Source of the DNA: Massospora cicadina
Lineage: Eukaryota; Entomophthoromycota; Entomophthoromycetes; Entomophthorales; Entomophthoraceae
NCBI GenBank assembly: GCA_022478985.1
Contig: JAKSZP010008044.1
Span: forward strand, 1-64,000
Length of the DNA stretch: 64,000 nt
Reading direction: 5' to 3'
This document shows positions 12,400-23,330 of this stretch, in pieces; the first letter of the stretch is position 1, and every line of letters starts with the position of its first letter. Below the pieces are notes generated by a model that searched no databases, was not told the origin of the DNA, and saw only the letters and a program-made list of their open reading frames with translations. The position numbers and the translations under genes are program-made.

Positions 12400-12880
12400 G
12401 AAGTTTTAAGCCTGTAGTTTAAGAGCCCATTGGGCTAGACGGCCCTCAGGCTCCTTAAGGTTCTGCAACCAGCGTAATGAGGCGTGATCCATTAAATCTT
12501 TAAACTTTACACCATGAAAATATACTCTGAATTGCTTGTAAGCATAGATTACCGCTAAGCACTCCCGCTCAGTCATGGTATAATTATGTTTTTAGCTATT
12601 CAGGATTTAACTGCAGTACGTCACTGGGTGCTATTCCCCTTCATCATCTTTTTGGGACAGAACTGCACCCACAGCGGAAAGCGATGCATCCATCTGTACA
12701 ATAAATTCCTTTTTGCAATTTGGGTAACATAGCACTGGCTCATTGATCAGCGCTGTTCACAGTGTATCAAAGGAGTGTTGACAGTGTTCCATCCATTCAA
12801 ACGTGGCATCCTAATTTAATAACTCAAACAGTGGACCTCCATTAAAACTAAAGATATGTATAAAGCGGCGATAGTCACCA
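12400..12880 (-). pseudogene. Element A RNase H remnant
   Basis: The minus strand contains the RNase H landmarks in order: V-G-A-V-L-x-Q (near 12665), Y-T-M-T-E-R-E-C-L-A-V-I-Y near 12560, K-Q-F-R-V-Y-F and S-L-R-W-L-Q-N-L-K-E-P near 12470. The frame is interrupted. The domain degrades the RNA of the RNA-DNA hybrid during reverse transcription. Confidence 0.65.
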
Positions 12881-12899
12881 ACCATTCCTAGTAATACTT

Positions 12900-13660
12900 G
12901 TATATCTCACTTACTGTTTGGTGTAGTCATCTTCCAGATGGCCTCCACCTTAGCTGGTTGGGGCCACAGCCCTGTTGCATCAACCACAAACCCGAGGTAC
13001 TTTAACTCATACTTGAAAAAAGTGACATTTCTAGGGCTTTATTTTGATGTTGGCCTCAGCCAAATGGCGGAATACCTCTTCCAAATGGTTAAGGTGCTTA
13101 GAAAACGTGTGGGAGAAAACATTGATATTGTCAAGGTATACAATAATGCATGATAGCTTCAAATTGCCAAGGATAGTGTCCATAGCCTGTTAGAATTTAG
13201 CTGGGGCGTTACACAGACCTTGTGGCATATGAATTAGTTGAAAAAGCCCCTTTGATGTGATAATAGCACATTTCTCCTGTTCCACCGCAGATAACTCGAT
13301 CTGCCAATGGCCAGATATCAAATCCATTGTGGAGAAGTAATGAAATCCTCCTAACTGGTCCAATGCATTGTCAATTTGTGGAAAGGGTTATATGTCCTTT
13401 TTCATAATGCTGTTAAGCTTGCAGTAGTATATTACTACCCAGTTAGTACCATCCTTATTTTTGACAATTAGAACAGGGGAAGCCCATGGGCTCTTCAACG
13501 GTTCAAGCATCCCATGCTTCAAAAGTTTATCAATTTCTACTGTGACAACTTCTTCCGCTGCTCTAGATTGGCGGATTGGCTGAGATCTGATGGGGGTTGA
13601 TCCCCAGTGTCCACTCGATGGATCACTCCTTGTGTGCACCCTAAATCATGATCATTGACA
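12900..13660 (-). pseudogene. Element A reverse transcriptase remnant
   Basis: The finger region in the complement of 13388-13639 is open: E-I-D-K-L-L-K-H-G-M-L, then S-P-W-A-S-P-V-L-I-V-K-N-K-D-G. Further along are F-S-T-M-D-L-I-S-G with the first catalytic Asp kept, P-Q-G-L-C-N-A-P, and at 13121-13138 Y-L-D-N-I-N where most retroelements have Y-x-D-D. Elements B and D carry the same Asn. Frameshifts separate the pieces. Confidence 0.8.
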
Positions 13661-14140
13661 GCAAAAATCTCTTTGTACTTATGAAATAAGGCTTCCACTT
13701 GATCTTTCTGGTCTTCTGTTAACCCCTTAAATTTTTATGCGGTACAATTGCCATTGCGCCAAGCTGTGGTTCAATGGGCAGACTAAATTTATACAGCGAA
13801 CTGAACTCATGAACTTGGAGGACCTTTTCAACTGGGATGAAATGTAAATACGCCACTATTTGGTGTCAGCAGATTTGCATCAGTTTACCCTGAAGATTTG
13901 CTACCAAGATCTTGATCTCCCCAATCCCCAGAAGTATAATGCCTGGGGCCACATGGGCCTCGAGATGTTATTGCTGATAGGTCCAATGACCTCCCCTTTT
14001 AGCCCAGCAGGCACTTCCATCTTTAACTCAGTGTTTATGATTACTTAGTGTCCATAGGGGAAAATAGGGACAGCAGCTCTAAGCGGTAGCCCTTGCTATT
14101 AATAAATTTGATGGGGAAGGGCCCTGGTCTTGCTCTTTAG

Positions 14141-14540
14141 TCAATTGTAGCGAACTGAAACCACCTCATCACCATATGCAAGGTCGATGTGTCCCATGTG
14201 TACCAAATTCTTTGGCATTCCGCTGGAAGTGAAGTAGATTGGGATCTGATACCCCAGAATTTCAAAGGTCTCTGTTGTCATATCAACAACAGCCCCAAAG
14301 TGGCGCATAAAAGAAGTTCTGATTAACAGGTCATGGTTATTGTTTGGTAGCACTATAGCTGGGGCTACAATGACAATCGACCCAAACTGCAAGGGTAGTG
14401 CACTGTACGCTCCTTCAGAGACTGTGCTTTCTGCTCCTGAAGTCCCATGCACCATATGATGCTCCACATCAGGCTTTATTTCAAACTTCGCCACCAACTT
14501 TGTGGACACCATGCTGATTGGGGCACCCATATCAATTATC
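14141..14540 (-). pseudogene. Element A protease
   Basis: A retropepsin-like domain of about 130 residues. The active site reads I-I-D-M-G-A-P (14521-14536), a D-T-G whose Thr codon ACG became ATG. It is followed by S-T-K-L-V, S-A-L-P-L-Q-F-G-S and A-P-A-I-V-L-P, then a hydrophobic L-L-I-R-T-S-F-M block corresponding to the fold's second half. The frame from the ATG is open, but the real start would be upstream, because the Asp codon precedes it. Confidence 0.75.
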
Positions 14541-14635
14541 TCATAAGATCAGGTTTTTGCTATGACAGTGTCGCAGTAAGTACACTCAGAGTAAGATGCT
14601 TTCTGATTATTTAAAGGATGGACATTTAATGGATC

Positions 14636-15960
14636 TTATTTCCCTAAAAGGCTCATAATACTCTCTCCAATTTTAGGGTACTTTTTAACAATAGTGTTTA
14701 CAGGGAAGGCCGCATTTACCCCTTTTAAGAGAAGCGCATCAGCTAATGGATCTGGTTCATCTATAGAAAGTAGATCAAACATTTGAGAATCATAAGGCTT
14801 TGGTTGCTCCTTGGGCCTGCTTCCACCATGTACATGAATTGCACTTGTGTCAGCACATTCACCCCTCCAATCAGTTCTGAAATAAAAAGGCGTCGCCATA
14901 CTGAGGAACTTCCACTGAATGTACATAGATAGGTTCAGGTGAGACGTTTTGAGTCATAATAGCGGAGGTAGAGAGTCCCATCTCTACTCCGCTCTGACTT
15001 TTCCCTTATTGTACTGCTTCTGCGGTAGGTAATGGACCTAACAATTGAGACAACCTTTTAGTCAGGTGCCCAGAGTGACTGCACGAAAAGCAATTGACCC
15101 CTAAGACCTGCGTCCTTGATTGTTGTAAAATGGGCCACCCCAAAAGTTGGACTGGGGTCGAGCAGTGTAAATAGGCCCCTCCCAATAAGTGAACTGCTGA
15201 TGGCAACTTAGTTGGAAATGAGGTATGCAATGATAATAAGGCTGGGGGTTACCAAATGGACGCTGAACAGGGAGGGATAATTCCTCTGAACAAGAAAGGC
15301 TGGCAGTGGAGGCAATAGGTTTCTGCTCCATATTTGGTGTAGGGAAGGTAGCAGTTAGATGGCGTAAAATTTGAGCAAGTTTAAGCAAGGGTACATAAAC
15401 CTCAAAATATGGAACTATGGCATTAAAAAGCTCACAGTATGGTTTCACAGTGGAGGTCAATGCTATGCTTATGTCAGATTTTGTTAAAGTCCCTTCCTCA
15501 ATTAACACATGGTCTTCCCTTTTAAATTATTCAGCAAATGCAGTGAGGGTCTCATTATGCTGAAGTCCAATGGTTAAGAACTCAGCCTTCCGCTGCGCCA
15601 TATTTGAAGTTTCTCCAAACAACACAGCACAGTATCCTTCACTTTTTGATAGGTAATAAACTGTTGGGAAGATAGCAAGTAACTTGGTCAGCACTTCCAA
15701 CATCCAGGGTGGACAATAATTTGGCTTTATGCCAATCTGAAGCTCCTTCTACTGCAAACTCAAATTGCTTAAGAATCCATGGATGTTCCCATCACAATCA
15801 AACAGAGGCAGCTTATCAATACAAACCTCCTGCAGAAACTCCTTCTTCCATTTAAGAACAGTGTCCAGAGCAAGCTTGAGTTCCACATATTCAACAGTTG
15901 CAGTGTCTTGGGAAGATTCCTTGTCAAAGCAAGCCTGATATGACATGGCCAGCGACTGAG
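14636..15960 (-). pseudogene. gag: Element A gag and gag-protease linker
   Basis: Open minus-strand pieces at 15749-15946, 15101-15508 and 14636-14926 are successive parts of one decayed gag. The first begins M-S-Y-Q-A close to the primer site and is rich in Lys/Glu/Leu. The second contains the capsid tail, with V-K-P-Y-C-E-L and V-P-L-L-K-L-A-Q-I-L-R. A zinc knuckle follows at 15051-15092: C-F-S-C-S-H-S-G-H is kept but the last Cys is Leu. The last piece is the linker with K-K-Y-P-K-I-G-E. Frameshifts separate the segments. Confidence 0.65.
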
Positions 15961-15998
15961 ATTTTTATTAGTTTTTGTGATTGATCAATGGGCCCCCA

Positions 15999-16011
15999 GT
16001 AGTGAGCACCA
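15999..16011 (-). other. Primer-binding site of element A
   Basis: The minus strand reads TGGTGCTCACTAC, one base from the LTR start at 16013. Confidence 0.8.
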
Positions 16012-16012
16012 C

Positions 16013-16148
16013 TGTTATAAAATTGGCAGAATTGTTAAGATAAGCAAAAAAGATTTATTCACAGGGTTCAGCCCACTGAGCAATAGGACCAACAATATGA
16101 TGATTGCTGTCCTCAAAACAACAAAAAACTATTTAATAAATATGGAGC
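16013..16148 (-). repeat. Element A 5' LTR, first part
   Basis: 136 bp beginning TGTTATAAAATTGG, matching the start of the 3' LTR at 10589. It is broken at 16148 by element B. Confidence 0.9.
16144..16148. repeat. Target duplication of element B, left copy
   Basis: GGAGC immediately before B's TGTAAAA. The second copy is at 25696-25700, after B's GACA end. The uninterrupted A LTR has GGAGC once, at 10725-10729, followed by ACTTGCTC exactly as at 25701. Confidence 0.9.
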
Positions 16149-17274
16149 TGTAAAATTTACTGTTTTGGACTATAATAAGCAAACAACCTTAGTAATAAGT
16201 TTACTGCACACCTTCAGTTTCTTGTGAACTTTGTCCACGTTGTATTATATTAGATTATTATTGATAATAGTATGATGACTATTATCTGTAGTTGAGTATG
16301 AATTCTTATATCTCGGCCCAGTGCTTGGCCAGTATTCCCAATTAAATACTTGAGATATCATTATATAGGGATTCGTTCCCTCTCTCTGTCCAACCTGATC
16401 TTCTCTGAGATTCCCTGGTGACAGTCTCTTCAAACCAACACACAGTTGGTAGCAATCCCCAATTGTGTCTCCTTCTTATCTAAATCCACGCTCAGATCTT
16501 TACTTTTTTCTCTAAGAGTCTCCCAATTATCACACACAGCAATAATATCCTTGAGAAGAATTTCAAAATTTAAAGCTTATGATAGTTTACTACTTAAACT
16601 ATATACTCTATGAACATCTTAGAACTATATATCTGTTTTTTATTATAAGTGAATCTAGGGAATTTATAGTAGGGATTTGGTATCCTAACCCTTGGTTGAC
16701 ACCTCTTCAATGAAACTGCTGCTGTTGCTGTTGAATCACCCATCCTCATCTCAGAAGTAATGGTCTTCCCCATCCTGGCTAAGATTCTGTCATTGGACAT
16801 CCTCAAGACCTAAATGGAAAGAGTTGGAAAATGTGTCCCTAACATTTTCCTCTCAATCTAAGCAAACCAACCATATTTGGCTAGCGACCTGCCTAGGTAA
16901 TGGGACTTATTACCCATTAATGCAGGTCATGCACCAACTAACTGATTCACTAGTTGTAGGTGGCATCACTCGCCTCACAACTTGGTATTCAATCCTAATC
17001 AGTTGGTTTTGAAACCTGACCAATCCCAATTGGTCACCTGATAGTTAATCACTATCAGATGCCCCTATTTCGTTGACAACTCCGCCCAATGTGATCTTAA
17101 GTATTCATCCTGATCAATCCCCAATGGATAAGACTAGGCAAATATCCTAAGTCCTCCAAACATAGTTACTCTGAAACTCAGGCCAACCAGATTCCAATTC
17201 AGTTCGCCTTAGGAATTATCCCCTAGCGTTTCCTGGTAATCTAGCAGTCTGGGAATATGGGCAAAATCCCAACA
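16149..17274 (-). repeat. Element B 3' LTR
   Basis: 1126 bp from TGTAAAAT to CCCAACA. It aligns over its whole length with 24566-25695, differing at roughly one base in eight in the part I compared. A TA-rich stretch with 'ttataagtgaatc' lies near 16,645. Confidence 0.9.
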
Positions 17275-17290
17275 CATCCCCCTTCTTGTC
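17275..17290 (-). other. Element B polypurine tract
   Basis: The minus strand reads GACAAGAAGGGGGATG immediately before the LTR start TGTTGGG. Confidence 0.75.
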
Positions 17291-17356
17291 TAAATTTACA
17301 GCGAGAAAAGGACTGGGAAATGAGACACTGCTTCAGATACTTGGTCAAATACTTCA

Positions 17357-18989
17357 TTGGATCAAATGGAGTACATTCATCAATACTCAACGCTGCTTAG
17401 GATGACCTTCAGCATGCGGCGCTCTTCCTCTTCCTCCTTGCTACCGCCTTCTCAGAGTGTGGTCCCCACGATCTACTGTTGTGCTATTGATCAATTTACT
17501 TGTAATAATATTAGTCCCAGGATCCAGTTCACCCCCCATCAGGGCATATGACCTGCTGTCATATTCAGGATTCTTGGTCCAGCATCCTTGATTTCCCAAT
17601 TTTCTCCTCATCCTAGACAGGAGACTCTTGCCATCAATGTTTGTTTTGTGGCTCAATTAAGTATATTTATTTTTATTCGCCCTTGTTATTTCTCTCATAA
17701 CCTCTTGGCTCAGGTCATTTCTAATTCTTTTCTTGGAGAGCTTATCCCATTATTTTTGAGATAATATCTCTGAAATTTGAGCTGATGGTTTGTAGAGTGC
17801 ATAATGTCGACTTCCATATAAGTCTGACATCCCCTCTCATCTTCTTATATTTCAAATTCCAAGTCACAATACCAGCAGCTTCTGAATAGTTTGTCTGATC
17901 AAGACCTCTGACTCTTCCAGCAGATGAGTCAGGATGCATGGAGAAACCTCTTCTATGGTCCTTCCAGGACTCACACACCTAGTCTGGCGCCAGTGGAAAG
18001 TCCTTCCATTGAATTACTGGAGAACGGTAACTAATCCCTCCAAAACCAGGCTTGTGATCATTTCAAACAACTCTTAGTTGATTCTTCCTCTGTCATCAAT
18101 TCCTGAGTTGGATTTTGAAACTCCTGGAATTGGCTACTTTTTCTGATGCACCAACCATAGTCGTGGATGCTCAATAAATTATGCCATTTGCTCTTGATTT
18201 CTCATTTCTTGCTGGGTCAGACCTGCTTCCTGAGTTCCTCTTCCGACTCAGACAATATTACAAACCCGCTAACCTGGCTACTAATCTCACCATTGGTAAC
18301 AGTATTCATTTTAAGCTCCCCTACACTGAACTTCAGGCCCAAGTCACTGAGGCTTTGTCCCTAGTGCTGAATCCCTCTGATCTTGATAACATCCTGGGTT
18401 GGGATGCCACTGCTTATGCTCTCTCTTTGCTGGCCAAGTTCTTCAAAGTTGGTCCACAAAGCTTCCAGCCTCACCTGGGTTTCACCTTTCCTTCAGCTTC
18501 AGCTTCCAAGAAGCCCATAGTTGTCACTTGTAGGATGCCATTTGTTCCCTGCATGACTATCTATTCACTGGCACTTCCCATTGGTATCTTCCATTGATAG
18601 CGTTGAAAGGGGGCATGATTTGGCAACCCCTGTCAAGCTTCCCTTGTTCGCTGCCAGCCCAAATGTCCACTGTTCTTAATGAAGCCCATCGTCAGGCGCT
18701 CAAGGCTAATCTTCCAGCTCTGGTACCATATTGGGATTACTCCTGGTTACTTGCTGACTGCCTCTTCTTATACTGTTGCTTTCCTCCCCACTCCAGGGTT
18801 TTGCAATTGGCTTCTTCTGACGCTTCAATTTTCTTTCCCCTAGTCACTTTCTCTCAGGGCTCTGCGTCCACTCAAAGAACGTGGTTTTGGGTAGGTCTAA
18901 CCCTCGCTAGCATCCAATCTCACATCAATTTCAATGGGCTGTTTATTCCTACTGCAATACATACCTCTCCCAATAGGCGACATAGGTGA
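17357..18989 (+). pseudogene. Antisense open region inside element B, unknown protein
   Basis: Between B's integrase and its polypurine tract the plus strand, antisense to B, is G+C-richer. It holds successive open frames: 17357-17551, 18181-18597 (138 codons, from M-P-F-A-L-D-F) and 18594-18989 (131 codons). The 18.18-kb frame continues upstream past one TAA as A-T-F-S-D-A-P-T-I-V-V-D, which suggests a longer decayed gene. I recognise no domain. Codon-like composition, little decay and absence from elements A and D argue against chance. It could be an additional antisense ORF of the element, as known for some plant Ty3/gypsy families, or a captured host fragment. Confidence 0.45.
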
Positions 18990-19203
18990 AATCATCCCCA
19001 TATTGAGAACAATTTATAAAAATTAAAATTATATTGGTTTTTTCTCTGCAGTTTATAATCCTTTTTTTCCATTAACTTTTATCAATTTTTTACTTTTATT
19101 ATTCTTTTTTCCATGGGACTTAACATTGTTTCAGTTCAGCAGTCCATCTTTTTATTTTTTCCTCAAACTGGGTCCTGGGTACTTAAACCTGCCAGTTTTC
19201 TAT

Positions 19204-19314
19204 GGTTCAGAGGTCCTTTTTTGGACTAACCATCTAGATTGGTTCAAAGATCCTTTTTTGGACTTAACCATCTAGATTGGTTCAGAGGTCCTTTTTTTGG
19301 ACTTGACCTAATCA
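19204..19314. repeat. Three tandem copies of a 37-38-bp repeat
   Basis: Units start at 19204, 19241 and 19279, each opening GGTTCA and containing a TCCTTTTTTGGAC core and CCATCTAGATT or a variant. They lie in B just beyond the end of its integrase, before the antisense open region. On B's coding strand each reads as a purine-rich segment, with AAAAAAGGA. Confidence 0.85.
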
Positions 19315-19379
19315 TCAGGACATGACCAACTTAATGGATCATTGGTCCTTCAGAAACTCTTTTATTCATTTTGTCGATC

Positions 19380-20440
19380 CATCACTTCAGATACTTATCA
19401 TGGACTCAATTCACAACTCTTCCATCCAAGAGATTCTTGATGGAGTAGGCATCAGTCACCGTCTTGGTGATAACTTCAAATGGACCCAACCACAATGCAT
19501 CTACTTTGTTTCTTCTTCTATAACCATGCATATTGCAATAGGATACTCTTTCACCTATTTGAGATTCTTCTAAGGCTAGTCAGTTCTTATCATCCGTTAA
19601 TTTTGCTTATATCCTTTTATTTAACATAGCATCAAATGCTTGCAATTGCATATTGCTCAGGATATTCGTCAGTCAGTTCAAGTACTGTTTGGAACTCATC
19701 CCTAACGTTGTTTCCACCACCAAGTATAAAATTGGTGGCAACGCGGCCTTCCTCCCATATAACAACTCAAACGGCATCTTTCCCGTCGCCATATGATGAC
19801 TGATATTGTAGGCAAACATCACTGAGCTCAGGTACGTTCCCCATACAGAAGTTCTTCCTGCAACTAGCTTCCTCAGCTTCATGACTAGTTTCATTCAACC
19901 GTTTTACCAGTCCATTTGTCTCCATCCAGTAGGGTACTGACATAACTCCTCTGATCCCCATTATCTCATTTTAATCTTGGGATCACATGAGATATGAAGT
20001 TGGTCCCATTATTGCTAAGTAGGACCTGCGGACATCTGTGTCAATATACTACTTGATCCAGGATGAACCTTGCAGTACTGTAAGCGTCTACTTTCATTAG
20101 GGCCTTCATCTCGACCCATCTTGTCAGATGGTCAATGGCAACTATAATGTACTTGACTCCCCCTGTGCTCATCATCAGCGGTCCCATCACATTGATGGAC
20201 ACCGTATGCCAGGCAAAACCAGGGCGGACCAGTCAGTATCCAGTTGTATTCTTATGTGGTTTGTGCAGCTGGCACTCCACGCAACAAGCTAGATAATCTG
20301 CGACATTGTAGTTGATGGATTCCCAGTAGTAGCACTAGCGAATATGTTTGGTTGTTTACCTCAAGCCTTCATGCCTGAAAACCTTATGAGCTGCTTTTAT
20401 GATAGCTGCTCTTTCCGATGGCTTCAGGAATAGTAATTGC
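19380..20440 (-). pseudogene. Element B integrase remnant
   Basis: The minus strand shows H2C2-like spacing near 20.27-20.4 kb, then M-D-V and the T-x-x-V-A-I-D-H-L-T core near 20.14 kb. S-N-N-G-T-N-F follows at about 20.0 kb, where the second catalytic Asp is Asn (AGC-AAT, a likely CpG loss). The open piece at 19673-19894 contains M-F-A-Y-N-I-S and L-L-Y-G-R-K-A-A-L-P. A carboxy-terminal W-L-G-P-F-E-V block lies near 19.49 kb. Several frameshifts and stops interrupt it. Confidence 0.75.
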
Positions 20441-20649
20441 TTCCCGTTAATCACCTTAAACACTTGTCCATCCATATATCAGTGTTTTCCATCACTTTCC
20501 AAAGTGCACCTTTGATTTCTCAGGGCTTGTTCCCAATTTTTCCGTCGACCATTCTCTGTAATAGCTCATCCGCCTGCAGGTATACCATCTGGACCATTGG
20601 TAACCACGATAAGCCATCCACATTCTGGTGAGAAGCCCCCGCTTGATGG

Positions 20650-21160
20650 GCAATCTCATAATTATAAGCCTTTAGCTTAAGTGCCCATCAGGCCAGTCAT
20701 CATTCTGGCTCTCTCAAATTATGAAGCCAACGCAATGAAGAGTGGCACATCACCACTTTAAAGTGTGTTCCATTGATGTACACCCAAAATTGCTTACATT
20801 CATAAATGACCACAAGGCATATATGCTCAGTTACGGTGTAGTTCCTCTCAGCAGCTGAGAGTGTATAGCTCACATATGCCATTGGATGTTCGTTCCCAAG
20901 TTCGTCTACTTGGCTTAGTATAGCGCCAATTGCCATCAATGAAGCATTGGTTTGTATAATAAACTACCAATCAAAATTCAGATATTTCAGAATCAGAGAA
21001 TCTATTAAATACTGGCGTAGCTCATTGAAGGATTCCTGGGCCTCTTCATTCCATACAAATCCTTTTTTTGGATCCTTCAATAGATGAAATAAGGGCTCAG
21101 TGATTTGGGCGGAGTCCCAAATAAATCTTCTGTAGTATCTGACCATCCTAAGGAACACTT
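20650..21160 (-). pseudogene. Element B RNase H and RT connection
   Basis: The complement of 20964-21158 holds the RT thumb/connection: R-Y-Y-R-R-F-I, then E-P-L-F-H-L-L-K, then E-S-F-N-E-L. The complement of 20700-20939 holds RNase H: I-G-A-I-L-S-Q, N-Y-T-V-T-E-H, C-K-Q-F-W-V-Y-I, and S-S-L-R-W-L-H-N-L. The two open segments are close together and differ from the matching D sequence by scattered substitutions. Confidence 0.8.
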
Positions 21161-21169
21161 GGATGTCTC

Positions 21170-21960
21170 AGACACTCTTCAGCACAGCCATCCGTTCTAT
21201 GGCTTCTATCTTCTGGGCTTGCAGCTGCAATCCACTGGAGTTGATTGTCAATCCCAGATATTCCAACTCTCTTTTAAAGAAGTGGCACTTCCTCGGCTTA
21301 ATCTTCAAGTTAGCTGTGAACAGTCACTTGAATACTTCTTCCAAGTGGTGTAGGTGATCAGTAAACGTTCTACTGAACACGTTTATATTGTCCAGGTATA
21401 CCAGGACGCGTGACAACTTCAAGTCGCTAAGTATGGCGTCCATGACCCTCTGGAACGTTGCAGGCACATTACATAGAGCCTGGGGCATCCTTGACAGTTA
21501 GTATAGCTTCTGCATGGCAACAATCGTGCATTTTCCCTGGTCTTCTTTTGGCAAGTCGATTTGTCAATATCCTGAGATCAGATCTATTGTGGAGAAATAC
21601 TTCGCTTCTCCCACTCAATCTAGTGCATCGTCTTTCCTCAGTAGGGGATATGAATCCTTCTTCATAATTATATTCAGTTTTTGGTAGTCAATCACCACCT
21701 GGTTGGAGCCATCCTTTTTCTTCATGATTAGAATCAGACTCGCCCAGGGACTTGATGATGGAACTAGCCGCCCATGCTTCACTAGTTTGCTGATTTCATC
21801 CTCCACTACCGCTTCAGCAGCTTTTATCATTATATCTTTCTCATCCTGATTGGCAAAATTTCCTTAGTGTCAACCTCGTGGATCACATCTCTTGCGCATC
21901 TCAAATTGTGGTCGTCCTGAGTGAACACTTCCCAATATTTTTTAATAGTTCAAGAACCTC
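21170..21960 (-). pseudogene. Element B reverse transcriptase remnant
   Basis: The complement of 21615-21830 is the finger region: D-E-I-S-K-L-V-K-H-G-R-L, S-S-P-W-A-S-L, K-K-K-D-G-S. It continues as F-S-T-I-D-L-I-S-G-Y with the first catalytic Asp intact but Trp after Gly-Tyr turned into a stop. At 21381-21398 it reads Y-L-D-N-I-N. That is the same Asp-to-Asn change as in A and D. Confidence 0.8.
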
Positions 21961-22461
21961 CTCTTGCTGGCCTTCTGACAGATCAGCGAGTTGCTCTTGA
22001 TCAACTAATAGGTTGATGCTCTTGGTTACCCTGGCCAGTAATCCCATATCATAGAGAGTCCCAAAAATTATGGAATCTCCTCAATTCAGCCATCAGTATC
22101 AGATGAAAAAATGCGATGATTTGATTCTTCCTAATCTTCACTGGGTTTTCACTTAAATTTTCCAGAACTCGAATTTTTCCATGGCCCAGAATTATTGTCC
22201 CAGGAGCCACTCAAGGCTCCACTCTGGACTTCTTCCAGGGGCTTCCAACCTCCCCATACAACCGCTCAGGTATCTCCAATGTCAACCCATGTCAACTATC
22301 ATCTGCAATCCTGGCGGTATGGTCTTCTCATTCTTGATTCTCAGTGGAATTCCACGGTTCTCTAGGATTTCCGCCGGCATTTCTCGTTGCTTCCTACCAA
22401 CTAATTGGTACCAAATTGGAACAATGCCATAATTGTATAATAGATTGATGAAGTTGTTTCT

Positions 22462-22805
22462 CTAATTCAGCGGAGTTTCACTATCCTTCTGATATACCAA
22501 TGATGACGTCTGACACAATATGGTCAACGTATTATCCTTGAAGTTATATCTAATTCCATATTTGCATAGAAACTCCATTCTGATCAGAATGTCATAGTTT
22601 TGGTTGGCCAAAACTATTGCTGGCGCAGATACCACCAACGACCTGAATTGTAGTGGCAAAGCACTGTATGCTCCACAGGAGACAGTGGTGTTCAGCCCAG
22701 CTGTCCCAAATTACTTCTTATGTTCCAAGTCCGGCGAGATCTTCATCCTCTTTACCAGCTTTGTTGAGAAAATATTGATGGGCGCTCCGCTGTCAACAAT
22801 CGCCC
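22462..22805 (-). pseudogene. Element B protease
   Basis: The active site V-D-S-G-A-P-I-N-I is intact (D-S-G-A at 22783-22794). It is followed by S-T-K-L-V-K-R and, in an open frame down to 22462, S-A-L-P-L-Q-F-R-S, A-P-A-I-V-L-A and I-L-I-R-M-E-F-L. A frameshift near 22.7 kb separates the active site from the second half. It would have cut the Gag-Pol polyprotein. Confidence 0.75.
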
Positions 22806-23330
22806 TCACCTGCACTCAATTCACTTGTATGTCTATATATGTACACTCAAAGTATTGCAATATAGTGTATACTAAGTGAATAGCGGTTTTATTAGCTTAT
22901 TTGAGTGTGTGAATAATTCTGCGCTGATAAATCAGGAAATGATTCCTTTATCACGCTAAGGGGGATTAACAGATTAGCCTCATCTAATTGGACTTCAGAT
23001 AATTCTTCAGTATTCTCAGCAGTTTGCATCTTGTCCGCCAGTTGTCAAGCATCCGGCTGGGCAACTTCCTTGATTATCTTGGGGTCAATTCTCTTTACCC
23101 GGCTCTGGTCACTGCATTTACATCCAAATTGACCACTTGATACAGCTGATCCTGTTCATCGTCCATGAACAGATCACTAATATCAATTTCCTTGGTCATG
23201 ATGTTGGGAGGAACAGGCTTCTCCGCAGCTCTAGACTGTTCCCCATCTAGGCCGCAGGCCCTTTTACTGATTCCTTGGTGGCAGCTGACTCTTTCTCCTG
23301 GACCAAGTTGATCTGATCCTTCAGCAACTT

